Shown in pieces: positions 1 through 9,260 of a stretch of 64,000 bases of DNA. Each line of letters opens with the position of its first letter. The first letter of the stretch is position 1. Position numbers and translations under genes: made by a program. The notes below the pieces were generated by a model, which worked only from the letters and a program-made list of their open reading frames with translations, did no database searches and was not told where the DNA came from. This stretch comes from Bacillus fungorum (GTDB lineage: Bacteria; Bacillota; Bacilli; Bacillales; Bacillaceae_G): positions 62,001-126,000 of the forward strand of contig NZ_NWUW01000012.1 of assembly GCF_002746455.1 (NCBI RefSeq). The letters are read 5' to 3'.

Positions 1-91
1 CATTAAGAAAACGTTGGAAAAAGTTAGACTCGAAAAATATAACTAACAGCAAGAAGACAAGACCAAAGAAAAGTACTAACAAAATGTGGTT

Positions 92-125
92 AAATGGTCA
101 CTTGTTTAGTGACCATTTTTCTATT
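92..125. terminator. Intrinsic terminator upstream of sigI
   Basis: An 11-bp stem (92-102 with 108-118) has a 5-nt loop and a T-rich tail. It probably ends a gene lying left of the window and separates it from sigI. Confidence 0.75.
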
Positions 126-154
126 TAAAGCAGAAGGAGGGAGAGAGATTACCA

Positions 155-877
155 GTGTTGAGTTTAGTAATGAAGATCTTAAGAAAACCGAAAATAGAAG
201 ATATCGTATGTAACATACAAAACAACGGAGAAGATAAGGAAGCCTTTATCGTTCAGTATCAGCCGTTTATTAGAAAATCAATCTCGTCTGTCTGCCGCCG
301 ATATATTACAGAACAGGATGATGAATATAGTATTGGATTGTTTGCGTTTAACGAAGCAATTGAACAGTATTCATATAAAAAAGGGAAATCTTTTCTAGCG
401 TTTGCTGATCTTCTTATAAAAAGAGATGTAATTGACTATATACGCAAGGAGTCTAAGCATAACCGTGTCTTTTTAAAAGAAGATGAGCAAGAGGAAATGT
501 TAGAAATGCAAGTATCGCTTACGGAGTATATGAAAGAAATGGACAATAGTAACCGTAAGGAGGAAATTCTTCATTTTCAAAGTGTGTTAGCTGAGTTTAA
601 AATCACATTTTCAGAGCTTGCGAAAGAATCTCCTAAGCATCGTGACACGCGTGAGCACTTAATAGAAATTGTAAAGATGATTATAAAAGAAGAGGAAATG
701 ATGGAGGAGCTGTTCCGAAAGAAAAAGTTACCGCTTAAACATATTGAACCGCGTGTTAGGGTAAGTCGTAAAACGTTGGAACGACATAGAAAATACATTA
801 TTGCAATGTGTATTATTTTTGCAAACAACTATACATATATTCTTGGTTATATAAGAGGGGAAAAGCATGATGAATAA
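155..877 (+). CDS. sigI: RNA polymerase sigma factor SigI
   Basis: Alternative sigma factor of the SigI family, which in Bacillus serves heat and envelope stress and is held by the membrane anti-sigma RsgI. At 240 residues it has the family length. A region-2-like segment (about 30-105, with DEYSIGLFAFNEAI and KKGKSFLAFADLLIKRDVIDYIRK) and a C-terminal helix-turn-helix near 195-225 are visible, with no region 3. The start is GTG behind an AAGGAGGG box at a rather long spacing; ATG 170 is an alternative. The stop overlaps the start of the next gene by 11 bases, which fits translational coupling with rsgI. Confidence 0.93.
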   Translation: MLSLVMKILRKPKIEDIVCNIQNNGEDKEAFIVQYQPFIRKSISSVCRRYITEQDDEYSIGLFAFNEAIEQYSYKKGKSFLAFADLLIKRDVIDYIRKESKHNRVFLKEDEQEEMLEMQVSLTEYMKEMDNSNRKEEILHFQSVLAEFKITFSELAKESPKHRDTREHLIEIVKMIIKEEEMMEELFRKKKLPLKHIEPRVRVSRKTLERHRKYIIAMCIIFANNYTYILGYIRGEKHDE

Positions 878-2204
878 AGGAATTGTGATGGATATAAAAA
901 AGCATAGCGTAGTTGTTTTAACTCCAAATGGAGAGTTTATTACGTGTAAAAGAAAAGGGGATTCTTGCATGATTGGAGAGGAAATTTCATTTGATGAGCA
1001 AGAACAAAAAGCAGCGCGTTTTTCAATCCCTTATTTCTTAAAGCCAGCATCATTACTTGTTGCTTGTTTTCTATGTGCGCTGTTATTTTTCTACAACCAA
1101 CCGGAAGAAAAAGTATTTGCTTACGTCTCAGTTGATATAAATCCAAGTTTAGAGGCGAGCGTAACGAAGGATCTTCGTGTTATAGATTTGCGGGCTTGTA
1201 ATGATGACGGAAGGCGCATTTTAAAAGAAATGAAAAGGTGGGAAAATAAGCATCTGCAAGATGTGATACGCACTATTATAAAGCAGAGTCAAGAGGATAA
1301 GTATTTAACGAATGATAAGCAAGTTATGCTAACAGCTGTTGCAAAGGACAAGTTGCTAGAACCACAGTTGGAAACGGTAATGAAAGAATTAAAGAAAGAA
1401 TATGAGCTAAAACATATTACAGTCGAATATCAAAGTAGCACGATGCAAGTACGAGAGAATGCTAGAAAAGCCGGAATTGGCACAGGTGTCTATATAAAGC
1501 AAGAAAATGAGAAGAATAAATCGCTTACTCCTCCTGCCACGCCGTCTAATCAGGTGGAAAACGAAGAAGAGGTGCAATCGCAGCAAAAGCCAGCCCCTGA
1601 TGCATCACCAGATTTGTCTCCTATAAAAGAAAAAAAATATGAGAAGCCAGAGCATAAAGAACAAAAGAAAACAGGGGAACAGCCATCGAAGCAAATAAAA
1701 GAAAACAATGGAAGAGGATCTCAGCAAGAAAATAGAGGAACTCAACAAGAGAATAACGGTAGAGGATCTCAACAAGGGAATAATGGAAATAAGCAAGGAA
1801 ACAACAGTAAGGGATCCCAACAAGGGAATAATGGAAACGAGCAAGGAAACAACGGTAGAGGTCCTCAACAAGGGAATAATGGAAATAAGCAAGGGGACAA
1901 CGGTAGAGGTCCTCAACAAGGAAATAATGGAAATCAGCAAGGAAACAACGGTAGGGGATCCCAACAAGGGAATAATGGAAACGAGCAAGGGAACAACGGT
2001 AGAGGATCTCAACAAGGGAATAATGGAAACGAGCAAGGAAACAACGGTAGAGGTCCTCAACAAGGAAATAATGGAAATCAGCAAGGGAACAATGGAAGAG
2101 GATCCCAGAAAGAAAATGATGGAAACGAGCAAGGGAACAATGGTAGGGGGTCTCAACAAGAAAATAGAGGCCACCAGCAAGGGAATGAAAAGAAGAATCA
2201 ATAG
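867..2204 (+). CDS. rsgI: Anti-sigma-I factor RsgI with a tandem-repeat tail
   Basis: Single-pass membrane anti-sigma factor that sequesters SigI. The cytosolic RsgI domain covers about residues 1-55 (MDIKKHSVVVLTPNGEFI), a membrane helix lies near 58-77, and the conserved external segment starts with VFAYVSVDINPSLEASV. A charged linker leads into ten 16-residue repeats of the type NNGRGSQQGNNGNEQG (codons 1704-2183), ending in NEKKNQ. In other RsgI proteins the external part may carry a carbohydrate-binding domain; here it is a low-complexity Asn/Gly/Gln tail that could associate with the wall. The gene overlaps sigI. Length is expected to vary between strains because the repeats are nearly identical at DNA level. 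Confidence 0.9.
   Translation: MMNKGIVMDIKKHSVVVLTPNGEFITCKRKGDSCMIGEEISFDEQEQKAARFSIPYFLKPASLLVACFLCALLFFYNQPEEKVFAYVSVDINPSLEASVTKDLRVIDLRACNDDGRRILKEMKRWENKHLQDVIRTIIKQSQEDKYLTNDKQVMLTAVAKDKLLEPQLETVMKELKKEYELKHITVEYQSSTMQVRENARKAGIGTGVYIKQENEKNKSLTPPATPSNQVENEEEVQSQQKPAPDASPDLSPIKEKKYEKPEHKEQKKTGEQPSKQIKENNGRGSQQENRGTQQENNGRGSQQGNNGNKQGNNSKGSQQGNNGNEQGNNGRGPQQGNNGNKQGDNGRGPQQGNNGNQQGNNGRGSQQGNNGNEQGNNGRGSQQGNNGNEQGNNGRGPQQGNNGNQQGNNGRGSQKENDGNEQGNNGRGSQQENRGHQQGNEKKNQ
1704..2183 (+). repeat. Ten 48-bp tandem repeats inside rsgI
   Basis: In-frame repeats of 48 bases code for ten 16-residue units ending in QG or QE. Neighbouring units differ mainly at S/P and K/E/Q positions. Because 48 is a multiple of 3, copy-number change alters tail length without shifting the frame. 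The bias also leaves long shadow reading frames open on both strands, which I do not regard as genes. Confidence 0.95.
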
Positions 2205-2242
2205 AATATGGAAGCGGGAGATTCATTTCAAAGCTAAAAGGA

Positions 2243-2366
2243 TTTATCTCGCTATTGCGGGCAGTAAAACTCCCATCTCAAAATGTGGCTATGGCAAAGA
2301 AGTTAGGTGGGAGTGGGCTGCTTGTAAATGCCCAATTGGTGAGGGCTGATTAAAGTTGCACTTTAT
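2243..2366 (+). repeat. bcr1-like repeat, shortened copy A
   Basis: A hairpin-forming element begins with TTTAT then TCTCGCTATTGCGGGCAGTAAA and ends with CTGATTAAAGTTGCACTTTAT. Its ends match the longer copy at 17336-17491, while part of the right half is missing. TTTAT occurs at both ends, as expected for bcr1-type mobile repeats of the B. cereus group. It lies directly after rsgI and may act as its transcription end. The bcr1 name is from memory of the element's length and termini. Confidence 0.6.
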
Positions 2367-2395
2367 TATTCTATAGTTCTATTAAGAAGGAGTAT

Positions 2396-5300
2396 GTGAA
2401 AAATATAATGGAGAAAAATATTCAACAAGAGAACGATAAATCAAAACCTGTTTTTTATGATCCTAAAGGAAGGAGAAACAAAGCTTTTATTTGGTTTCTA
2501 TGTATCTCAGTAGTTAGCGTAAGTATTGTATTTTATTTTTTCTTTCAAAGTATTTTTTCAACACCAGAAATTCCAAATATGAATACCGCTGTACAACAAG
2601 ATAATAAACTTGTACCTATTAATCAAAAACTTAGTGATCAGCAGTTAAAGAAGGAAGAATTTAAACCAAATACCGAAACGAAGGATAAGAAAAATTTGGT
2701 GAATTCGACGAACGCTAGTAAACAACCTAAAGAAGTGTATGGTTTTTATGTAAATTAGGATGAAAATAGTACTGCTTCTTTAAAAGAAAATATCGATTCA
2801 TTAACCACCCTAGTACCAGAGTGGTATCATTTAAAAGCAGATTTAACGATTAGAAGTGAGATAAATCCTGAGATAGTAAAGTTAGCAGAAAAAAACCAAG
2901 TAAAAATTATGCCTTTACTTACTAACTATACAGAGGAAGCTTCTGATCCTGATAGTGGGCTAATTCATAAGTTACTGAATTCCTCAAATGATGTAAAGAC
3001 AAAGTTTATAAATGATTTAGTAAAGCAAGTTGAAAAGAATCAATTTGCGGGTATTAATATTGACTTTGAGGCAGTACCTGAAAGTGATAGAGAAAACTTA
3101 ACAAATTTTATGAAAGAACTTACTACGGTCTTTCATCAACATGATTTGCTCGTTACACAAGATATTCCAGCTAATGATAAGGCTTTTGATTATAGTGCGT
3201 TAGCAAAAATAATAGATCGAATGATTGTAATGATGTACGATGAGCACTATGGAGCGGGAGAACCAGGACCAATTGCTTCAAATAAATGGTTCCAACACAC
3301 ATTGAAAGAACTGAATATTCCGTCTAATAAACTTATAGTTGCTTTCGGTAACTATGGATATGATTGGAAAGTAAATAGTAAGGAACCGGCGAAATCTTTA
3401 ACTTTTTCAGAAGTTATGGTAATGGCTCATAATTCAAATATGAAAATTCAATGGGATAAGATTAGTGGAAATCCTTATTTTAGATATAAAACAGGAGAGA
3501 AAGAACATACTGCTTGGTTCTTAGACGGTGTTACTCTCTATAATCAAGTGAAAATCGCAATGGACAACAATGCAAAGGGGTTTGCGCTATGGAGATTAGG
3601 AGCAGAAGATCCTACAATATGGAAAGTTTTAAAAAATCCGATTGAGGCACAAAAAAATCCTGATGTATTACATAAAATCACTAGTTTAGATGAAGTGAAT
3701 TATTCTGGACAAGGTGAAATTTTACAGATTGAGAATGAAAAGAAAAATGGATTGAGAGATTTTAAAGTAAGCAAAGATGGTTATCTTACAGATGAAGTAT
3801 ATCAATCCTTACCATCTGCATATGAAGTGCAACGATATGGAAAACCAAATGGGAAACAAGTAGTATTAACATTTGATGATGGACCAGACCCGAAATATAC
3901 GCCAGAAATTTTGGATATATTAAAAGAGAATAAAATAAAAGCTGCTTTTTTTGTACTTGGTGAAAACGCGCAACTAAATCCTAGTATTGTAAAAAGAATA
4001 TACGATGAAGGTCATGAAATTGGCAATCATACTTTCAAGCATCCTAACGTAGCTAATACGTCTTTACTACGAACAAAAGTAGAACTTAATACGACGCAAC
4101 GTTTAATTCAGGAAGTAACTGGACATTCTACGGTTTTATTTAGACCACCATATGAAGCGGATGCTAACCCGGATTCATCAAATGAAATATTACCGATTTT
4201 ACGTGCACAAAATATGAACTATACAATGGTAGCAGAAAAAGTTGATCCTGAAGACTGGGCAACACCATCAACAAATGAATTAGTAAAGCGTGCTCTTAAT
4301 CCCGTTTATAAGGGAGAGGGAAATATTATTCTTCTCCATGATGCGGGAGGGAATCGTACCCATACAGTAGAGGCGCTGCCAATCATTATTAAAGACCTTA
4401 AAAAGCATGGATATAGTTTTGTAACAATTTCAGATTTAATGAATAAAGAACGAGATGAAATTATGCCTCCTGTTTCTTCTGAGGGTGAGCAATATTTACT
4501 TTACAATAAAGCTGTCTTTTCAGGAGCGGGATATTTTAAACATATATTAACAACTATTTTTTATGTTGCTATTGGATTAGGTATTTTTCGATTCTTATTC
4601 TTAATTTATTTTGCATGGAAGCAGAAAAGAAAAACGCTATCTCGCTATATTAATTCGTCCTATCAACCTTTTGTTAGTGTTGTCATAGCAGCATATAATG
4701 AAGAAAAGGTGATAGCCAAAACGATTCGCTCAATTTTGGATAGTAATTATAGAGAATTTGAAGTTATTGTTGTGGATGACGGATCGACAGATGGTACGTC
4801 AAAAGTAATGCAAGAAACATTTTATAAACATCCTAAAGTTCGTTTCATTCAGAAAGAAAACGGCGGGAAATCATCGGCAATGAACCTAGGGTTTCAACAA
4901 TCGCGAGGAGAAATCATTGTCACTTTAGATGCGGATACTATTATTGCGCAAGACGCCATCTCTCTAATGGTTAGACACTTTGAAGATCAGAATGTAGCTG
5001 CAGTTTCAGGTAATGTCAAAGTGGGGAATAGACGGAATTTGTTAACTACTTGGCAACATGTTGAGTACATTACAGGGTTTAATTTAGAACGTAGAGCTTT
5101 TGATGAGTTAAATTGTATTACAGTAGTTCCAGGAGCTATTGGGGCGTGGCGTAAGAAGAATGTAGTTGAATCTGGATATTTAAGCGAAGATACATTAGCA
5201 GAAGATACGGATCTTACTATTACATTTTTACGTCAAGGACATAGAATTGTATATGAAGAAAAGGCTTATGCTTTTACGGAGTCACCTGAAGATGTGAAAA

Positions 5301-5755
5301 GTCTCATTAAACAGCGATATCGTTGGTCATATGGTACACTTCAATGTCTTTGGAAACATCGAAAAGCGTTATGTAATTCAAAGCATAAAACATTAGGATT
5401 TATCGCATTGCCAAATATGTGGTTATTCCAATATGTTCTCCAATTCATTGCTCCTTTTGCAGATATATTAATGATTGTGGGACTATTTAGTAGTAATCCA
5501 CTAAAAGTTTTAGGATTTTATTTTGTATTCTTTTTAATGGATCTCCTCGCATCTCTGTTTGCATTTAAATTAGAGGAGGAGAATCCGAAACCATTAGTAT
5601 GGTTAATTTTACAACGCTTTATTTATCGTCAATTTATGACTTATGTTGTCATTAAATCTATATTCTCATCGATTCGAGGAGTAGCGGTAGGGTGGAATAA
5701 GCTAAAGAGAATGGGGAGCGTTAAACATTCTACGGAACATAAGGAGGCATCTTAA
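2396..5755 (+). pseudogene. GH18-like / NodB deacetylase / GT2 fusion, interrupted by in-frame TAG
   Basis: Membrane polysaccharide enzyme of about 1119 residues if read through. GTG 2396 follows AAGAAGGAG. Order: membrane helix (about 27-50); GH18-like domain with GINIDFEAV; NodB deacetylase near 485-690 with TFDDGP, HTFKH, FRPPYE and LLHDAGG; membrane helix; processive GT2 domain near 760-990 with VVDDGSTDG, DADT, EDTD and QRYRW; C-terminal helices. This fits synthesis and deacetylation of a GlcNAc-type polymer (inference). Codon 121 (2756-2758) is TAG. The same frame continues in good coding sequence (DENSTASLKENIDSL) to the next ATG at 2909 and on to 5755, so one base change of a likely Trp codon is enough. 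A product restarted at 2909 would lack the first membrane helix but keep the catalytic domains. Confidence 0.85.
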
Positions 5756-5781
5756 GAGAGCGGGTTATCCGCTCTCTTTTT
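5755..5781 (+). terminator. Intrinsic terminator
   Basis: A 9-bp stem (AGAGAGCGG with CCGCTCTCT) is followed by TTTTTAT directly after the GT2 fusion stop. Confidence 0.85.
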
Positions 5782-5983
5782 ATTGATTTTAGTTAGTTGA
5801 GTGTAGATTAGATACGTCTGTATCTATAAGGGTACTGATAGTGAGACATTATGTTAAGATACGCCTTTAGTTTCGGGAAAAAAATTTTTTATATTTTTTT
5901 AAAATGACGGACATAAAATCATATATACCTTCGAAATATATATATGGATAACATAAATATGTATATAAAAGGGGAGAAAAAAT

Positions 5984-6250
5984 ATGAAAGAAATGTATGA
6001 AGAAATCACTGAAGTATTGAAGGTATTAGCACATCCTGTCCGTTTATCATTAGTAAACATAATGCTTGCAAAAGGTCCTATTAACGTAACGACAATGTAT
6101 GAAATGTTACAAATGCCTCAAAGTACAATTAGTCAACATTTATCTAAATTAAAAGCTACTAAAGTCGTTACAGGTACTCGGAAAGGGTTAGAAATTTATT
6201 ATGAAGTAACGGATAATCGTACAAAAGCGATATTATTAAGCTTGGCTTAA
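5984..6250 (+). CDS. ArsR-family winged-helix regulator, PagR-like
   Basis: Small dimeric DNA-binding protein of 88 residues. The ArsR core is clear: VLKVLAHPVRLSLVNIM, then the recognition helix MPQSTISQHLSKLKA, then the wing with RKGLEIYYEV. No metal-binding Cys motif is visible. The recognition helix and wing resemble PagR of B. anthracis more than metal-sensing ArsR proteins, so a role in surface or virulence gene control is possible but is inference. It is monocistronic behind AAAAGGGGAG, with an AT-rich upstream stretch rich in ATAT palindromes. Confidence 0.8.
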   Translation: MKEMYEEITEVLKVLAHPVRLSLVNIMLAKGPINVTTMYEMLQMPQSTISQHLSKLKATKVVTGTRKGLEIYYEVTDNRTKAILLSLA

Positions 6251-6376
6251 TGGGTGACTGTTTAGACTTCAAAATGAAGTAAGAAATTCAGCGACTATAA
6301 TTTTCTTATTAACATTAGTCGTATGCATTGTGGTTTTTAATTTGTTTCATATACTTCTTAATTTGGGTCTTGCCGT

Positions 6377-6457
6377 ATCACTATCAAGCTAATTTTTAAA
6401 TGGATTATAAAAATGAAAGTTTTCTTATTAGGGTCTTTTTGTTAGCTTGATAGTGAT
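6377..6457. repeat. Inverted-repeat element with 16-bp perfect arms
   Basis: ATCACTATCAAGCTAA at 6377-6392 is exactly inverted at 6442-6457, separated by 49 bases. GGGTCTT is also repeated directly beside the left arm and inside the loop. It lies between convergent genes, so it could act as a terminator, but there is no clean T-tract after either arm. A short non-autonomous element is the other reading. Confidence 0.55.
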
Positions 6458-6497
6458 GTGCCGTTCCCTCTAGTATGTAAAGAAGTTGGTAGGTTTT

Positions 6498-6821
6498 TTA
6501 GTCATGCAATCTTTTTATTTGATGATCTTTTCCCCATTCGCATAATTCATCCATAATTTGCATTAAAGATTTCCCGTATTCACTTATTGTGTACTCAACC
6601 TTTGGTGGTACTTCTTGATATACAGTACGATGGATAATCCCATCAGCTTCAAGTTGCCTAAGTTGTTGTGTAAGAACTTTTTGTGTAATGTTTGGGATTT
6701 CCCGTCGGATTTCATTTGTACGCATTTTTCCATCCATCAAAACACATAGAATATGAACTTTCCATTTTCCGCCGATTACATCGAGTGTTGTTGCAATTGG
6801 GCAATCATTATTTTGATTCAT
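6498..6821 (-). CDS. HxlR-family transcriptional regulator
   Basis: Winged-helix regulator of 107 residues. N-terminal CPIATTLDVIGGKWKVHILC carries the conserved Cys seen in redox- or electrophile-sensing HxlR proteins such as YodB and HypR. The recognition part reads NITQKVLTQQLRQLEADGII, followed by the wing VPPKVEYTISEYG. It diverges from a flavodoxin-fold quinone reductase at 6943 with a palindromic operator between them, the usual YodB-like arrangement. Inference: it represses the reductase and is released by quinones or diamide-like stress. Confidence 0.85.
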   Translation of the reverse strand: MNQNNDCPIATTLDVIGGKWKVHILCVLMDGKMRTNEIRREIPNITQKVLTQQLRQLEADGIIHRTVYQEVPPKVEYTISEYGKSLMQIMDELCEWGKDHQIKRLHD

Positions 6822-6834
6822 ATTACACCTCCAA

Positions 6835-6890
6835 AGGTACTTTCAGGTTCCTATAGCACTTGAAAGTACGTACTTTTCAATTATATGTAA
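6835..6890. promoter_or_regulatory. HxlR operator/promoter module
   Basis: A near-perfect palindrome, TTGAAAGTACGTACTTTTCAA, occupies 6860-6880, with a further half site GTACTTTCA at 6837-6845. It sits in the divergent intergenic region. Related modules occur at 20134-20301, next to another HxlR gene. Confidence 0.65.
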
Positions 6891-6942
6891 CGCATTCATA
6901 CTAATACGTAAAGGATTGATTAATTTATAAAGGGGATGGAAA

Positions 6943-7479
6943 ATGATGAGAACACTTGTAATTGTAGCACACCCTCATATTGAAAAATCAAAAATTAATA
7001 AAAGATGGATAGAAGAACTTGAGAAACATTCGGATGAAATTACGGTGCATGAATTATATAAAGTGGCACCGAATTGGGAGTTTAATATTGAAGAAGAGCA
7101 AAAGTTATTAGTAGAACACGACAGATATATATTCCAATTTCCGCTATACTGGTACAGTTCACCACCATTATTGAAAAAATGGTTTGATGATGTATTAACA
7201 TATGGATTTGCGTACGGATCAAAAGGGGATAAAGTGAAGGGAAAAGAGTTTGGTGTAGCTATTTCTATAGGTGGTTTAGAAAAAGACTATAATAATAGCG
7301 GAATTACGATGGATGATTTAACGAAACCATTCCAAGCTACGTGCTTATATACAGACATGAAATTTATACCTTCATTTTATTTATATGGTGCAGAATATAA
7401 ATTAAGTGATGCAGAGATTGATAAAAGTGCACCTGAGTATGTGCAATATGTGATGAATAAGGAGTATTCTAATATATAA
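6943..7479 (+). CDS. NAD(P)H-dependent oxidoreductase, flavodoxin-like (KefF/MdaB type)
   Basis: FAD/FMN-binding quinone reductase of 178 residues, performing two-electron reduction of quinones in the cytosol. The N-terminal flavodoxin strand and loop read LVIVAHPHIEKSKIN, and the family signature FQFPLYWYSSPPLLKKW with GFAYG is present at about 66-98. ATG 6943 and 6946 are both possible behind AAAGGGGAT. It is divergent from the HxlR gene at 6498-6821 and preceded by the palindromic operator, which points to induction by electrophile stress. A terminator follows at 7483. Confidence 0.87.
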   Translation: MMRTLVIVAHPHIEKSKINKRWIEELEKHSDEITVHELYKVAPNWEFNIEEEQKLLVEHDRYIFQFPLYWYSSPPLLKKWFDDVLTYGFAYGSKGDKVKGKEFGVAISIGGLEKDYNNSGITMDDLTKPFQATCLYTDMKFIPSFYLYGAEYKLSDAEIDKSAPEYVQYVMNKEYSNI

Positions 7480-7482
7480 GAG

Positions 7483-7521
7483 AAAATAGCCATTTACTTG
7501 TTAGGTAGATGGCTATTTTTA
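7483..7521 (+). terminator. Intrinsic terminator
   Basis: AAAATAGCCAT pairs with ATGGCTATTTT, followed by a T-run, after the quinone reductase. Confidence 0.8.
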
Positions 7522-7612
7522 TAAAAATTATATTCACTAAGTGTAATATTTAGTAAATTAATAGTTAATCTGATAAAATAAAAAACCTAACATATATAAA
7601 GGGGAGTTTTAC

Positions 7613-9115
7613 TTGAGAACGATGCAAAAATTATTACAAAAAAGAGCAATGCAATCACCAAATTTGGAAGCGCTTGTAGGCCGAGAGAAAAGGTATTCGT
7701 TTCAACAGTATAATGAACGAGTAAACCAGCTTGCACATTATTTTTTACATAAAGGTGTGCAAAGAGCGGATCGTATAGGAATACTTTGCAAAAATAATCA
7801 CCCGTTTCCAAGCGTTATGATGGCAAGTTTAAAAATTGGAGCGGTATTTATTCCGCTAAATCATCAGCTTACTGTTTATGAATTAGAAACGATTGTAAAA
7901 GAAGCGAAATTAAAAGTATTAATTATTGATGAAGAATTTAGTGAAGTGTTATTGAAGATTGATGCTGTTAAAGAAATTCCTTATGTAATTGAAACGACAG
8001 AAGAAGGTTTTGGTTCGTTTGAATTGAAACTACAAGAACAGCCAAGTACAGAACCGAACGTAGAAGTTCATGAAGATGATGATGCGATTTACTTATTTAC
8101 TTCAGGAACGACTGGACAGGCGAAAGCATGTGTAATTGGACATAAAAACTTACATTATTATTTTGCTGAGATTGCGGGACAAAGAGAAATTCCAGCAGGT
8201 GAACGCTTTTTATCTGTGCATCCATTGTTTCATATGAGTGGGGTGCTTTCTATTTTAAATTGCATTTATCATGGTGTTACGATGATCTTCTTAGCTGATT
8301 CGAATCCTACTCTTATTTGGGATAAGATTGAAGAAGAGAAAATTACTACGATGCTTGCGTTCCCGGCTGTTTATAGCTACATGCTTGATGAAATAAATAA
8401 AAAAGAGCGTAATATTTCGACCTTTAAAGTAGCACAAAGCGGTGGTACAAAAGTGCCAGAAACACTTATTCAAAGATATATGGAAAAAGGAATATATATG
8501 GTGCAAGGTTATGGGAGTACAGAAGGTTGGGTAGTAACTTCATGGCATCCAATGATGGGAAAAGAAAAGATGTCTTCTGTAGGGAAAACACTTAAACATG
8601 TAGAGTTAAAAATTGTTCATCCAGAAACAGGACATGAACTAACAACAAATGAAGTTGGAGAGATTCATGTAAGAAGTCCATACATGTTTAAAGGGTATTG
8701 GAATAATGAAAAGGCGACAAAGAAGGTAGTAAAAGATAATTGGTTTAACATGGGCGATGCTGGCATGATAGATGACGACGGATTCCTGCATATTATGGGA
8801 AGATATAAAGACGTTATCATACGCGGTGGTGATAACGTATATCCAGATCAAGTAGAAGATGTTATTCATGAAATACATGGTGTTTTAGAAGTTGCAGTAG
8901 TTGGGGTTCCGGATGACTTTTGGGGAGAAGTTCCAAGAGCTTATCTTGTAAAGGATAGCGAAACAACATTAACAGAAGAAAGTATTATTCAGTATTGTAA
9001 GGAGAAATTAGCAAGTTACAAAATACCAGAAGTGGTATTTATCGAAGAGTTACCGAAAAACGCTTTAGGGAAAGTGTTGAAGAGAGAATTACGGGATGTA
9101 GTTCTTGTGAAATAA
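7613..9115 (+). CDS. Acyl-CoA synthetase (ANL superfamily, AMP-forming)
   Basis: Class I adenylate-forming ligase of 500 residues that activates a carboxylic acid as acyl-AMP and transfers it to CoA. Visible motifs: the A3 loop YLFTSGTTGQAKACV near 162-176, the A5 motif GYGSTEGW near 300, the A7/A8 hinge GDAGMIDDDGFLHIMGRYKD, IRGGDNVYP, and the catalytic Lys near the C-terminus in KNALGKVLKREL. The start is TTG behind GGGGAG, with ATG 7622 an alternative. The size fits fatty-acyl or o-succinylbenzoate-type ligases; the substrate cannot be read from sequence. It is a single gene with terminators on both sides. Confidence 0.87.
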   Translation: MRTMQKLLQKRAMQSPNLEALVGREKRYSFQQYNERVNQLAHYFLHKGVQRADRIGILCKNNHPFPSVMMASLKIGAVFIPLNHQLTVYELETIVKEAKLKVLIIDEEFSEVLLKIDAVKEIPYVIETTEEGFGSFELKLQEQPSTEPNVEVHEDDDAIYLFTSGTTGQAKACVIGHKNLHYYFAEIAGQREIPAGERFLSVHPLFHMSGVLSILNCIYHGVTMIFLADSNPTLIWDKIEEEKITTMLAFPAVYSYMLDEINKKERNISTFKVAQSGGTKVPETLIQRYMEKGIYMVQGYGSTEGWVVTSWHPMMGKEKMSSVGKTLKHVELKIVHPETGHELTTNEVGEIHVRSPYMFKGYWNNEKATKKVVKDNWFNMGDAGMIDDDGFLHIMGRYKDVIIRGGDNVYPDQVEDVIHEIHGVLEVAVVGVPDDFWGEVPRAYLVKDSETTLTEESIIQYCKEKLASYKIPEVVFIEELPKNALGKVLKRELRDVVLVK

Positions 9116-9136
9116 AAAGGGTATTAAACGATGAAG

Positions 9137-9171
9137 AACCCAGTTATGTATAAAGCATGACTGGGTTTTTA
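9137..9171 (+). terminator. Intrinsic terminator
   Basis: AACCCAGTTATG pairs imperfectly with CATGACTGGGTT, then TTT, after the acyl-CoA ligase. Confidence 0.8.
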
Positions 9172-9260
9172 TGTATCAAAAACATAATAATTTACTAGAT
9201 TTTGCATTTTGTGTAAGATAATAAAGAATATTCAAATATTAATTAAGAGAAGAGATGTAA

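Noticed and set aside
1704-2183. CRISPR-like array
   Set aside because: Repeats are contiguous and coding, with no unique spacers and no cas genes.
1605-2349. Long open frames on both strands across the rsgI repeats
   Set aside because: They follow from the 48-bp repeat bias, lack ribosome sites, and their products are repetitive without family resemblance.
2756-2758. TAG as pyrrolysine or programmed recoding
   Set aside because: No recoding element is visible and Bacillus is not known to use pyrrolysine; a nonsense mutation is simpler.
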